A stretch of DNA of 26,666 nt, taken from contig JASLBZ010000151.1 of the NCBI GenBank assembly GCA_030146285.1, positions 1-26,666 of the forward strand, given 5' to 3'. Of this stretch, positions 6,972-14,504 are shown in pieces (position 1 is the first letter of the stretch; each line of letters starts with the position of its first letter). Below the pieces are notes generated by a model. That model was not told where the DNA came from, searched no databases, and saw only the letters and a program-made list of their open reading frames with translations. This stretch comes from Neisseriaceae bacterium. GTDB lineage: Bacteria > Pseudomonadota > Gammaproteobacteria > Burkholderiales > Neisseriaceae. Made by a program: the position numbers and the translations under genes.

Positions 6972-8390
6972 ATGACTCAACCAGATGCGCCAAAAAACAA
7001 TAAAAATGAACAAGTTATTAACTTGTATCAATCCAACAAACGGATTCACCCAAAACTTGCCAAAGGACGCTTTGCCAATTGGCGGATTTTAGCTGTTTTG
7101 GCAACACAGGTATTCTTCTTCTTATTGCCTTGGCTGAACTTTTCAGGCCGCCAAGCTGTATTGTTTGACATTCCTGATCGGCATTTTTATATCTTTAATA
7201 TCATCTTATTACCAAATGATTTAATTTACCTCACAGGCTTGTTGCTTGTGAGCGCATTCGGTCTATTTTGGTGGACCACCATTGCAGGACGCTTATGGTG
7301 TGGCTATGCATGTCCACAAACCGTTTATACAGAAATCATGTTGTGGATTGACCATTTCTTTGAAGGTGATCGCAACAAACGCTTAAAACTTGAAAAGTCC
7401 AAATGGAATTTGCATAAAATTCGAGTAAAAGGCATCAAATATTTGGTCATTGCTTTATTTTGCGCTTGGACGGGCTTTACCTTTGTTGGTTGGTTCTCTC
7501 CTATCCGTGAACTTTTTGCAGATTTAACCCATTTTAATTTGTCTGCAACGCAATTATTCACGATGTCATTTTATGGCTTCATGACTTTCTTATTTGCTCA
7601 CATCATGCGCGAACAAGTTTGTAAATACATGTGTCCATATGCACGTTTCCAAAGTGCGATGTTCGATGAAGACACCTTGATTATTTCTTATGATGAAGTT
7701 CGTGGTGAGCCTCGCGGCGTACACAAAAAAGACAAAGACAATTCACATTTAGGCGATTGCATCAACTGTACATTGTGTGTCCAAGTCTGCCCTGTTGGTA
7801 TTGATATTCGCGAAGGTTTACAATACGAGTGTATTGGTTGCGCAGCCTGTATCGATGCATGTGATGAAGTGATGGATAAAATTGAAAAACCACGTGGTTT
7901 GATTCGCTATACCACAGAGGCCGCTTTAGAAAACAAGTACCCAGAGTCCAAAATCATCAATCGCATGGCTCGTCCTCGCGTACTGGGTTATGGCGCCATT
8001 TTATTGATTGTAATCATTACGTTAATGGCAAGCTTATTCATGCGCGATACTTTGCGCGTTGACATTGTTAAAGACCGCGGTGTAATGGTTCGTCAAAATA
8101 ACAAAGGTTGGCTAGAAAATGCTTATACTTTACGTTTTGAAAACTCGAATGCAGAGAACTTACTTGTCAGCGCCAAAGTTGAAGGCTTTGACAATATTTT
8201 ATTAACAGGCATTCCTGATAACCTAGAAATTACAGCTGGTGACAATTTAAGCATTCCTGTTCAAGTATCCACCATTCCTGAATATGCGGACAGAGGCAGT
8301 CACCCAATTAAATTTATCTTTACTTATCGCACGCGCAATGGCGATGAAGTTAAAATCTTGCAAGAAAAAGCAATCTTTATTGGAGAGTAA
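6972..8390 (+). CDS. ccoG: cbb3 oxidase assembly protein CcoG (FixG/RdxA family)
   Basis: Membrane-bound iron-sulfur protein needed to mature cbb3 oxidase; CcoG in other bacteria has been linked to reduction of Cu(II) on the copper-delivery route to CcoN. The 472 residues show hydrophobic segments around 38-53, 82-102, 156-174, 194-212 and 338-357. Cys-containing membrane motifs are GRLWCGYACPQ (106-116) and CKYMCPYARFQ (217-227). Two ferredoxin-like 4Fe-4S sites use C263/C266/C269/C273 and C287/C290/C293/C297. The C-terminal 110 residues form the Ig-like domain of the family. The ATG at 6972 has AGGG about 8 bases upstream. It is followed 3 bases later by fixH and separated from ccoP by a terminator. 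Confidence 0.95.
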   Translation: MTQPDAPKNNKNEQVINLYQSNKRIHPKLAKGRFANWRILAVLATQVFFFLLPWLNFSGRQAVLFDIPDRHFYIFNIILLPNDLIYLTGLLLVSAFGLFWWTTIAGRLWCGYACPQTVYTEIMLWIDHFFEGDRNKRLKLEKSKWNLHKIRVKGIKYLVIALFCAWTGFTFVGWFSPIRELFADLTHFNLSATQLFTMSFYGFMTFLFAHIMREQVCKYMCPYARFQSAMFDEDTLIISYDEVRGEPRGVHKKDKDNSHLGDCINCTLCVQVCPVGIDIREGLQYECIGCAACIDACDEVMDKIEKPRGLIRYTTEAALENKYPESKIINRMARPRVLGYGAILLIVIITLMASLFMRDTLRVDIVKDRGVMVRQNNKGWLENAYTLRFENSNAENLLVSAKVEGFDNILLTGIPDNLEITAGDNLSIPVQVSTIPEYADRGSHPIKFIFTYRTRNGDEVKILQEKAIFIGE

Positions 8391-8393
8391 TAC

Positions 8394-8945
8394 GTGAAGC
8401 AAACTACCAGTCAGAATATAGAACACAGCCCTAAACCTTGGTACAAAGAACCGTGGCCTTGGTTTTTAATGTTAGGTCCTGCCATTGTCGTTGTTGCTGG
8501 CTTTTTTACCTACTATTTGGCTGTGGCTTATAAAGATGACATGGTAGTGGATGACTATTACGACGAAGGCAAGAGCATCACGGTTTTGCTAGCAAAAGAA
8601 CAGCTGGCAGTTGACAACCACATGAGTGTCAACATCATGATGAACGAGGAAGGAAACCACTTACGTGCCTTCGTCAAAAGTGACAAGCCTTTGGATGATG
8701 AGTTGGAGTTATCGATTATTCACCCAGCCAAAGGCGGCATGGACCAAGTAGTACCATTAAAACTTGTGGATAAAAATGCACAAATGTATGAAGCAGACTT
8801 CAAACCCCTACCAGCCATGAACAACTGGTTAGTTCAGGTTGAAAATAAAGACAAAACTTGGCGCATTCAAGACAAGTGGATTGTCAGTCAAGGGGGCAGC
8901 TTTACTTTAGAACCCGGCAGTCATAACGTAAGCGAACAAAAATAA
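8394..8945 (+). CDS. fixH: FixH family protein
   Basis: FixH/CcoH-type membrane protein, usually encoded beside ccoG and needed for cbb3 oxidase assembly or stability. The 183 residues have an N-terminal aromatic segment (PWYKEPWPWF), one transmembrane helix (about 23-45) and then the family signature VVDDYYDEGKSI, followed by a beta-rich periplasmic domain. The start is GTG at 8394, with GGAGAG upstream overlapping the end of ccoG; this suggests translational coupling. A hairpin terminator follows directly. The symbol is given by family; CcoH is an equivalent name. Confidence 0.88.
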   Translation: MKQTTSQNIEHSPKPWYKEPWPWFLMLGPAIVVVAGFFTYYLAVAYKDDMVVDDYYDEGKSITVLLAKEQLAVDNHMSVNIMMNEEGNHLRAFVKSDKPLDDELELSIIHPAKGGMDQVVPLKLVDKNAQMYEADFKPLPAMNNWLVQVENKDKTWRIQDKWIVSQGGSFTLEPGSHNVSEQK

Positions 8946-8950
8946 GTTAC

Positions 8951-9001
8951 AGTCGTTGTAATATGTGTCCGATTAGGCTACATTATTACGACGACTTTTT
9001 T
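8951..9001 (+). terminator. Predicted terminator after fixH
   Basis: The arms at 8951-8966 and 8980-8996 pair with one wobble and one bulged base, enclosing a 13-base loop, and are followed by a T run to 9001. It lies between the fixH stop and the maeB ribosome site. The hairpin also overlaps weak promoter-like hexamers (TTGTAA 8957-8962, TACATT 8979-8984), so it may overlap the maeB promoter. Confidence 0.6.
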
Positions 9002-9033
9002 GCTATTTATTTAAGAATATTTGGAGATCCACA

Positions 9034-11304
9034 ATGGATGAGTTACTAAGGGAAGCCGCCCTTAACTTCCATGAATTCCCTCAGCCTGGCAAGATTCAGG
9101 TTGCACCAACCAAACCTCTAGCGACACAGTATGATTTGTCACTAGCCTACTCTCCTGGTGTTGCTGCACCATGTATGGAAATCTACAACGATCCTTTGGC
9201 TGCTTACAAATACACAGCCCGCGGTAACTTGGTTGCTGTTATCACCAACGGTACTGCAGTATTGGGCCTTGGTAATATTGGTCCTTTGGCCAGTAAACCA
9301 GTTATGGAAGGCAAAGGCGTATTATTTAAAAAATTCGCTGGTATTGATGTATTCGATATTGAAATCAATGAAACTGATCCTGAAAAATTGGTTGATATTA
9401 TTGCTTCTTTAGAGCCAACTTTTGGCGGTATCAACCTAGAAGACATCAAAGCACCTGAGTGCTTCTATATTGAGAAAAAACTGCGTGAGCGCGCTAACAT
9501 TCCAGTATTCCATGATGACCAACACGGTACTGCGATTATCGCCTCTGCTGCCATCATCAATGGTTTGCGTCTGATTGAGAAAAAAATCGAAGATGTGAAA
9601 TTGGTATGTTCTGGTGCTGGTGCTGCTGCCATTGCTTGTTTGGACTTATTGGTAAGTTTGGGCATGACTCGCAGCAATATTACCGTTTGTGATTCTCGTG
9701 GCGTGATTTTCAAAGACCGCGACGACAAAATGGACGAAACCAAAAAAGCCTATGCCATTGACGACAATGGTCAACGCAACTTGGCTGATGCAGTTAACGG
9801 CAAGGACATCTTCTTAGGTTTGTCTGGCCCGAATGTCTTGTCAGTAGACATGGTAAAAACCATGGCAGCTGACCCATTGATTTTTGCTTTGGCAAATCCA
9901 ACACCTGAAGTTTGGCCACCAGAAGCGCGTGCTGCGCGCCCTGATGCCATTATCGGTACAGGTCGTTCTGACTTCGTTAACCAAATTAACAATGTATTGT
10001 GCTTCCCATTCATCTTCCGTGGTGCGTTAGACGTTGGTGCTACAACCATCAATGAAGAAATGAAAGTTGCTTGTGTTCATGCAATTGCTGAATTGGCATT
10101 AGAAGAACCTGATGATTCTGTGGCCATGGCATACCGTGACGAAGGCTTGCGCTTTGGTCGTGAATACTTGATTCCAAAACCATTTGACCCACGCCTAATC
10201 GTGCGCATCGCACCTGCGGTTGCAAAAGCGGCCATGGATTCTGGTATTGCCACGCGCCCTATCGCTGACTTTGATCACTATATTGAAAGTTTGAATCAGT
10301 TTGTCTACAAATCAAACTTGTTCATGAAGCCTATTTTCAACCAAGCTAAAAAAAACCTACAACGCGTTGTATTGTGTGAAGGTGAAGATGAGCGTGTCTT
10401 GCATGCGACTCAACAAATTGTTTCACAAAAATTGGCTTACCCTGTTTTGATTGGTCGCCCAAGCGTGATTGAAATGCGCATTGAAAAATTGGGTTTAACC
10501 ATTCAAGCCGGTAAAGACTTTGAATTGGTGAACAATGAAAACGATCCACGATACCGTGATTATTGGGAAGAATACTATAACATCATGAAGCGCGAAGGCA
10601 TTACTGAAGCCATTGCGAAAAAACGTGTGATTGGTAACTCTACCCTAATCGGTTCATTGATGGTTCGCCGTGGCGATGCAGATGCTTTAATTTGCGGTAC
10701 TTTTGGTACTTACCATGAGCATTTCAAAATTCTAGACAAAGTGATTGGCTACAACAACCCTGAAAAAGTTGCTGGTGCAATGAATGCTTTGATCATGACT
10801 TCTCACAATGTATTCATTACTGATACCTATGTGAATGAGCAACCATCAGCACAACAACTGGCAAAAATCACAGAATTGGCTGCAACTGAAATGCGCCGTT
10901 TTGGTATTGCGCCAAAAGCTGCTTTGTTGTCTAACTCTAACTTCGGTTCGATTCCAAATGACAACAGCCAACGCATGGTAAAAACACTGGATATCTTACG
11001 TGAACGTTGCCCTGCGTTGGAAATTGATGGCGAAATGCAAGGTGATGCTGCCTTGGTTGAAGATTTGCGCTTACAAGTATTGCCAGATACCACATTAAAA
11101 GGTTCTGCAAACTTGTTGGTTATGCCTAACGTTGAAGCTGCCAATATTAGCTACAACTTGTTGCGTGTTTCTGCTGCTGACGGTGTTACCATTGGTCCAA
11201 TCTTGATGGGTATGGCTAAACCTGTACACATCGTGACACCAATTTCTTCAGTTCGTCGCATCATCAACATGGTGGCTTTGGCTGCCGCTGAAGCACAGCG
11301 TTAA
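9034..11304 (+). CDS. maeB: NADP-type malic enzyme with phosphotransacetylase-like domain (MaeB)
   Basis: Predicted oxidative decarboxylation of malate to pyruvate and CO2, linking the TCA cycle to gluconeogenesis and NADPH supply. At 756 residues it has the two-part architecture of MaeB. The malic enzyme half (about 1-425) shows LSLAYSPGVAAPC with catalytic Tyr39, Lys94 in MEGKG, GGINLEDIKAPECF (131-144), FHDDQHGTA (159-167) and the nucleotide loop GAGAAA (194-199). The C-terminal half (about 430-756) is a phosphate acetyl/butyryltransferase-like domain; in E. coli MaeB this part is regulatory, binding acetyl-CoA, rather than a working transferase. GGAG lies 9 bases before the ATG. It is flanked by terminators and so is probably monocistronic. 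Confidence 0.95.
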   Translation: MDELLREAALNFHEFPQPGKIQVAPTKPLATQYDLSLAYSPGVAAPCMEIYNDPLAAYKYTARGNLVAVITNGTAVLGLGNIGPLASKPVMEGKGVLFKKFAGIDVFDIEINETDPEKLVDIIASLEPTFGGINLEDIKAPECFYIEKKLRERANIPVFHDDQHGTAIIASAAIINGLRLIEKKIEDVKLVCSGAGAAAIACLDLLVSLGMTRSNITVCDSRGVIFKDRDDKMDETKKAYAIDDNGQRNLADAVNGKDIFLGLSGPNVLSVDMVKTMAADPLIFALANPTPEVWPPEARAARPDAIIGTGRSDFVNQINNVLCFPFIFRGALDVGATTINEEMKVACVHAIAELALEEPDDSVAMAYRDEGLRFGREYLIPKPFDPRLIVRIAPAVAKAAMDSGIATRPIADFDHYIESLNQFVYKSNLFMKPIFNQAKKNLQRVVLCEGEDERVLHATQQIVSQKLAYPVLIGRPSVIEMRIEKLGLTIQAGKDFELVNNENDPRYRDYWEEYYNIMKREGITEAIAKKRVIGNSTLIGSLMVRRGDADALICGTFGTYHEHFKILDKVIGYNNPEKVAGAMNALIMTSHNVFITDTYVNEQPSAQQLAKITELAATEMRRFGIAPKAALLSNSNFGSIPNDNSQRMVKTLDILRERCPALEIDGEMQGDAALVEDLRLQVLPDTTLKGSANLLVMPNVEAANISYNLLRVSAADGVTIGPILMGMAKPVHIVTPISSVRRIINMVALAAAEAQR

Positions 11305-11332
11305 AATCAATGTGATATAGATTGAGTCTATT

Positions 11333-11362
11333 AAGAGGCAGCCTTACAGGCTGCCTCTTTTT
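11333..11362 (+). terminator. Terminator after maeB, built from uptake-sequence-like arms
   Basis: An 11-bp perfect stem (11333-11343 with 11349-11359) and TTACA loop are followed by TTTTTT. The arms contain AGGCAGCCT, so each strand carries a decayed uptake word (plus strand 9 matching bases then TAC; minus strand AGGCAGCCTGTA, 11/12). It is strong on the plus strand and weaker on the minus strand, where few U residues follow. Confidence 0.85.
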
Positions 11363-11372
11363 TAATTAGTAT

Positions 11373-11897
11373 CTAAAAAAACACCGACTGAAAGTAAGAT
11401 TGTAGTTGCCACTTTCTGTCTTCAAAACTGCCATGCAGTATTTGGTATGGTAATTGTCTTTGCTCTAAACATGCCAAACTTTGATCAAAAAAATCCAAAC
11501 GCTCAGACAATTGTGGCTGACAGCGCAACACATCATGCTCCCAAACCAAACCTTCTGGGTGACAAACGAAATAATAAGCATCCTGTAGCACTGCCAAACC
11601 ATCAACAATAACGTCAGGCACGCTGTTAAATAAAATACGACTCCACAGATAATTGCTGATCAAATTGGTGTCTAAAATCACATACGCTGAAGCTGTCTTT
11701 AGTGCATCAAGTTCTTGGGCAATCTGTCCTTGGGCAATCTTTTTAACATCCTCAATATCGGTGTTCACACCATGCACTTCACAATAGCATCGCGTATATT
11801 CAGGCAACCACAAGCCATGAGGTAGCTTTTCCGATAGCCATTGTGACAAAGCACTTTTTCCACTGGATTCAGGACCTAAAAAAACAATTTTTTGCAT
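11373..11897 (-). CDS. Stand-alone NadR-type ATPase/kinase domain protein
   Basis: A 174-residue P-loop protein resembling the C-terminal ribosylnicotinamide kinase domain of NadR, which phosphorylates nicotinamide riboside in NAD salvage. Visible features are the Walker A loop GPESSGKS (8-15), then LPEYTRCY in place of the usual WPEYAREY, an IAQGQ segment, and DTNLISNYLW where NadR has an Asp-Thr-Asp. The NMN adenylyltransferase and DNA-binding parts of NadR are absent, and no PnuC transporter is beside it. The ATG at 11897 lacks an obvious ribosome site. It is divergent from the HIT-family gene with a 79-bp gap. The fold is clear; the kinase substrate is uncertain because of the missing second Asp. 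Confidence 0.72.
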   Translation of the reverse strand: MQKIVFLGPESSGKSALSQWLSEKLPHGLWLPEYTRCYCEVHGVNTDIEDVKKIAQGQIAQELDALKTASAYVILDTNLISNYLWSRILFNSVPDVIVDGLAVLQDAYYFVCHPEGLVWEHDVLRCQPQLSERLDFFDQSLACLEQRQLPYQILHGSFEDRKWQLQSYFQSVFF

Positions 11898-11976
11898 CTA
11901 TGTGCACACTTTACATAACAAGAGTTGAAAAAATACCAAACTGCAGTAAACTGGTTATTTTATTGAAAGATACGCC

Positions 11977-12393
11977 ATGAACAGTTGCCCGTTATGCCAA
12001 GGCAATCATGAACATGTCCTTTTTAAAAACGAAGACATTCGAATCATTCATACCCAAGAGAACCCATTGGTTCCTGGTTTTTGCCGTGTGATCCTCAATG
12101 AACACCAGGCTGAAATGTCAGACCTAAGCCAAGAGTCACAACAAATGCTGATGCATTGGGTCTTCAAATTAGAACATGCAATGCGTGCTGTACTCAAGCC
12201 CACCAAAATGAATTTGGCCAGCTTTGGCACCATGGTGCCACATGTTCATTGGCACGTGATTGCTCGCTTTGAAAATGATGCCTACTTTCCAGACAGCATC
12301 TGGAGCACAGCCAAGCACAATACCATTCCGACGCTGCCTGAAAAATGGGCCGAGCACGTTCAACAGTTATTGCAAGAAGAAACATCACGATAG
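11977..12393 (+). CDS. HIT (histidine triad) family protein
   Basis: A small nucleotide hydrolase or transferase of the HIT superfamily, acting on phosphoramidates or dinucleoside polyphosphates. The 138 residues contain the triad H89-V-H91-W-H93-V in VPHVHWHVIARF, which is the catalytic signature, and an N-terminal CPLC pair that may bind zinc. The HVHWHVIPR-like form is typical of a proteobacterial HIT subgroup of about 140 residues. The ATG at 11977 has GAAAGA upstream. The stop is 12 bases before ldcA, so the two genes are probably co-transcribed. The exact substrate cannot be read from sequence. Confidence 0.88.
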   Translation: MNSCPLCQGNHEHVLFKNEDIRIIHTQENPLVPGFCRVILNEHQAEMSDLSQESQQMLMHWVFKLEHAMRAVLKPTKMNLASFGTMVPHVHWHVIARFENDAYFPDSIWSTAKHNTIPTLPEKWAEHVQQLLQEETSR

Positions 12394-12405
12394 AAAAGAG
12401 ATGAG

Positions 12406-13557
12406 ATGCTAGCCAATATTAATCGCCGTCAAGTTATCCGTGCGGGCATTGCCACCGCAGGAACAGGTTTATTGCAAGCTTGTACCAGCAATGCTGCTCC
12501 AACCAAGCCAACAACAACCCCACCTATTAAGAAACCATCTTCTGGCCAAGTGAATTTACGCTTATTTGCCCCTTCTGGTTTTCTCAATGATCAAAACACC
12601 AGCAGCTTAGCCATTTCTCGTTTAATCGGTTCAGGCTTTGATGTCACCAATCAAGAGGCCGCATACCGCCGCTACTTGCGTTTTGCTGGTTCAGACAGAC
12701 AACGCATTGATGACTTACAAGATGTGGCAACTGCTCGGGTAAAAACACCTAAAGTGTTATTGGCTTGCCGTGGTGGCTATGGTGCCATTCGCTTATTGCC
12801 ACACATTGACTTCTCGCGCTTGGGCTCTCGCATGCAAGAAGCTCAAACCTTATTAATGGGCTACAGTGATGTCTCTGCCATCCAATTGGCTTTGCTTGCC
12901 CAAGGCAATATGCCAAGCTTTGCCGGCCCAATGCTCTACAGTGAATTTGGTCGCAGCACACTGGACCCTTATTCAATGCAAAGTTTTATTGATGCCACCA
13001 CCCAAAACAACCACACAGTACACGTAAGCAGCATGCAAAGCCGCTCTGCCAGCATTAATGGCACATTCTGGGGTGGAAACCTAACCGTACTGGCATCGCT
13101 CTCAGGAACGCCTTATATGCCCAATATTAAAGGTGGGATCTTATTTATCGAGGATGTGAATGAACAGCCGTACCAAATTGAACGTCATTTGCAAACTTTG
13201 CACCTTGCTGGCATTTTAAAAAACCAACAAGCCATTGTCTTGGGCAATTTCAATATGGGCAAAATCAAAGATGCCTATGACAGCAATTACACATTGAGCA
13301 ATGTGGCAAATACCATTAGCCAAACAGCAAAAGTACCGGTCTTCACAGACTTCCCATTTGGACATATCTCCAGCAAAACCACCATGCCTTTGGGGGTGCC
13401 TGCTCATTTGCGTCCATTATCAAATGGGGGTTATACCATTGAGTTTAGTCAATACCCAACACTCAATGCCAACCAGCTTAACCTCGACAATTTATTGCCA
13501 CCGCCACCTGTTATTGAGGTAGACACAGGTTTTAGCCTTGAAGCCTTTATAGAGTAA
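12406..13557 (+). CDS. ldcA: LD-carboxypeptidase, peptidase family S66 (LdcA-like), exported
   Basis: Predicted serine peptidase that removes the terminal D-Ala from tetrapeptide stems during murein recycling. The 383 residues show S66 motifs: CRGGYGAIRLLP (121-132), the nucleophile elbow MGYSD with S154, GPM (174-176), FIED with E249 and FGHISS with H320, forming the Ser-Glu-His triad. The N-terminus (NRRQVIRAG, hydrophobic stretch, LLQAC with C26) looks like a Tat-type signal ending in a lipobox, followed by a Thr/Pro-rich linker, so the enzyme is probably an exported lipoprotein. The gonococcal LdcA is likewise periplasmic, unlike the cytoplasmic E. coli enzyme. GAGATGAG precedes the ATG at 12406. 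A terminator follows. The symbol is given by family. Confidence 0.88.
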   Translation: MLANINRRQVIRAGIATAGTGLLQACTSNAAPTKPTTTPPIKKPSSGQVNLRLFAPSGFLNDQNTSSLAISRLIGSGFDVTNQEAAYRRYLRFAGSDRQRIDDLQDVATARVKTPKVLLACRGGYGAIRLLPHIDFSRLGSRMQEAQTLLMGYSDVSAIQLALLAQGNMPSFAGPMLYSEFGRSTLDPYSMQSFIDATTQNNHTVHVSSMQSRSASINGTFWGGNLTVLASLSGTPYMPNIKGGILFIEDVNEQPYQIERHLQTLHLAGILKNQQAIVLGNFNMGKIKDAYDSNYTLSNVANTISQTAKVPVFTDFPFGHISSKTTMPLGVPAHLRPLSNGGYTIEFSQYPTLNANQLNLDNLLPPPPVIEVDTGFSLEAFIE

Positions 13558-13572
13558 AGCAATAGAACACAA

Positions 13573-13601
13573 AAAAAAGCTTGGTGAATCCAAGCTTTTT
13601 T
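13573..13601. terminator. Bidirectional terminator between ldcA and the TauE-family gene
   Basis: A 12-bp perfect stem (13573-13584 with 13590-13601) surrounds TGAAT. It has an A run on the left and a T run on the right, so it works on both strands between the convergent genes. Confidence 0.88.
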
Positions 13602-13617
13602 GTATTTTATTTTCTGA

Positions 13618-14424
13618 TCAGTGGGTCAAAATCTCATACAACATCTGACTTGCCATAATAATAAGCAAGGCCGAAAAGATTAACTTCAATGTTCTGGCTG
13701 GTAATTTGTGTGCCACTTTAACGCCCAATGGCGCACATGTCACCGTTCCCAAGGCCAAAGCCATCATGGCAGGTAAAAACACATAGCCAAGCATGCCATG
13801 GCTGATGTCTGTGTATTGCCACCCACTAATAACATAACCAATGGCTCCTGATACTGCAATGGGCCAGCCCAATGCCGATGATGTCCCTACGGCATTAATC
13901 ATAGGGACATTACAATACAACATAAACGGAATGCTCAACGATGCACCGCCAATACCAACCCAGCTGGAAACACACCCAATCAAAGAGCCAGAAATACTCA
14001 AACCCAAATTACCAGGAAGACTGCGACTGCCTTTGGGTTTAAAATTTAAAATGGTTTGAATCGCAATCACCAAAGCAAAAACAACAAAGAATATTTGCAT
14101 GCCTTTGTTGGGCAAATATTGAGCAATGCCACTGCCAAGCAACGTACCCACCACCATCCATGGTGCAAACTTCCAAACCAGAGGCCACAACACCACCTTT
14201 TTACGGTGCTGTGCCATTGCACTTGATAAATTGGTAAAGACCATCACCGCCAAAGAGGTTGCCACTGCAATGTGTTGTGTGTTGTCTGCGATTCCCAATG
14301 CATTCAGTAGCCACAGCATAATGGGCACAATAATCAAACCACCACCCACACCCAAAAGCCCGGCCATGAATCCAGCAAAACCACCTAACAATAAGACAGG
14401 TAGCAAAACAGACAAATCCCACAT
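13618..14424 (-). CDS. TauE/SafE family membrane transporter
   Basis: Integral membrane protein of the TauE/SafE (DUF81) family, proposed exporters of sulfite, sulfoacetate or related organosulfur anions. The 268 residues are nearly all hydrophobic, with about eight predicted helices. The family's two internal repeats are visible: GFAGFMAGLLGVGGGLIIVPIML near the start and GCVSSWVGIGGASLSIPFML in the middle, each with a Gly-rich loop. The ATG at 14424 has GGAAG about 10 bases upstream. It is bounded by terminators on both sides and is therefore probably a single-gene unit. Substrate is unknown. Confidence 0.85.
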   Translation of the reverse strand: MWDLSVLLPVLLLGGFAGFMAGLLGVGGGLIIVPIMLWLLNALGIADNTQHIAVATSLAVMVFTNLSSAMAQHRKKVVLWPLVWKFAPWMVVGTLLGSGIAQYLPNKGMQIFFVVFALVIAIQTILNFKPKGSRSLPGNLGLSISGSLIGCVSSWVGIGGASLSIPFMLYCNVPMINAVGTSSALGWPIAVSGAIGYVISGWQYTDISHGMLGYVFLPAMMALALGTVTCAPLGVKVAHKLPARTLKLIFSALLIIMASQMLYEILTH

Positions 14425-14462
14425 AACGACAGATCTTCCTTCTTTGATGTTCTGACAAATAA

Positions 14463-14487
14463 AAAAAGCAAGACTAGCTTGCTTTTT
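14463..14487 (-). terminator. Terminator after hemY (minus strand)
   Basis: A 10-bp stem (14463-14472 with 14478-14487) around ACTAG; the minus strand ends in a run of seven U residues. It lies between the hemY stop and the start of the TauE-family gene, closing the hemCDXY operon. Confidence 0.85.
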
Positions 14488-14504
14488 ACTGAATGCAATT
14501 GGGT

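Noticed and set aside
8949..8961. A 13-base word shared between the fixH-maeB gap and the ruvB-misR gap (20516-20528)
   Set aside because: Several 13-base repeats are expected by chance in a window of this length, and the flanks do not match.
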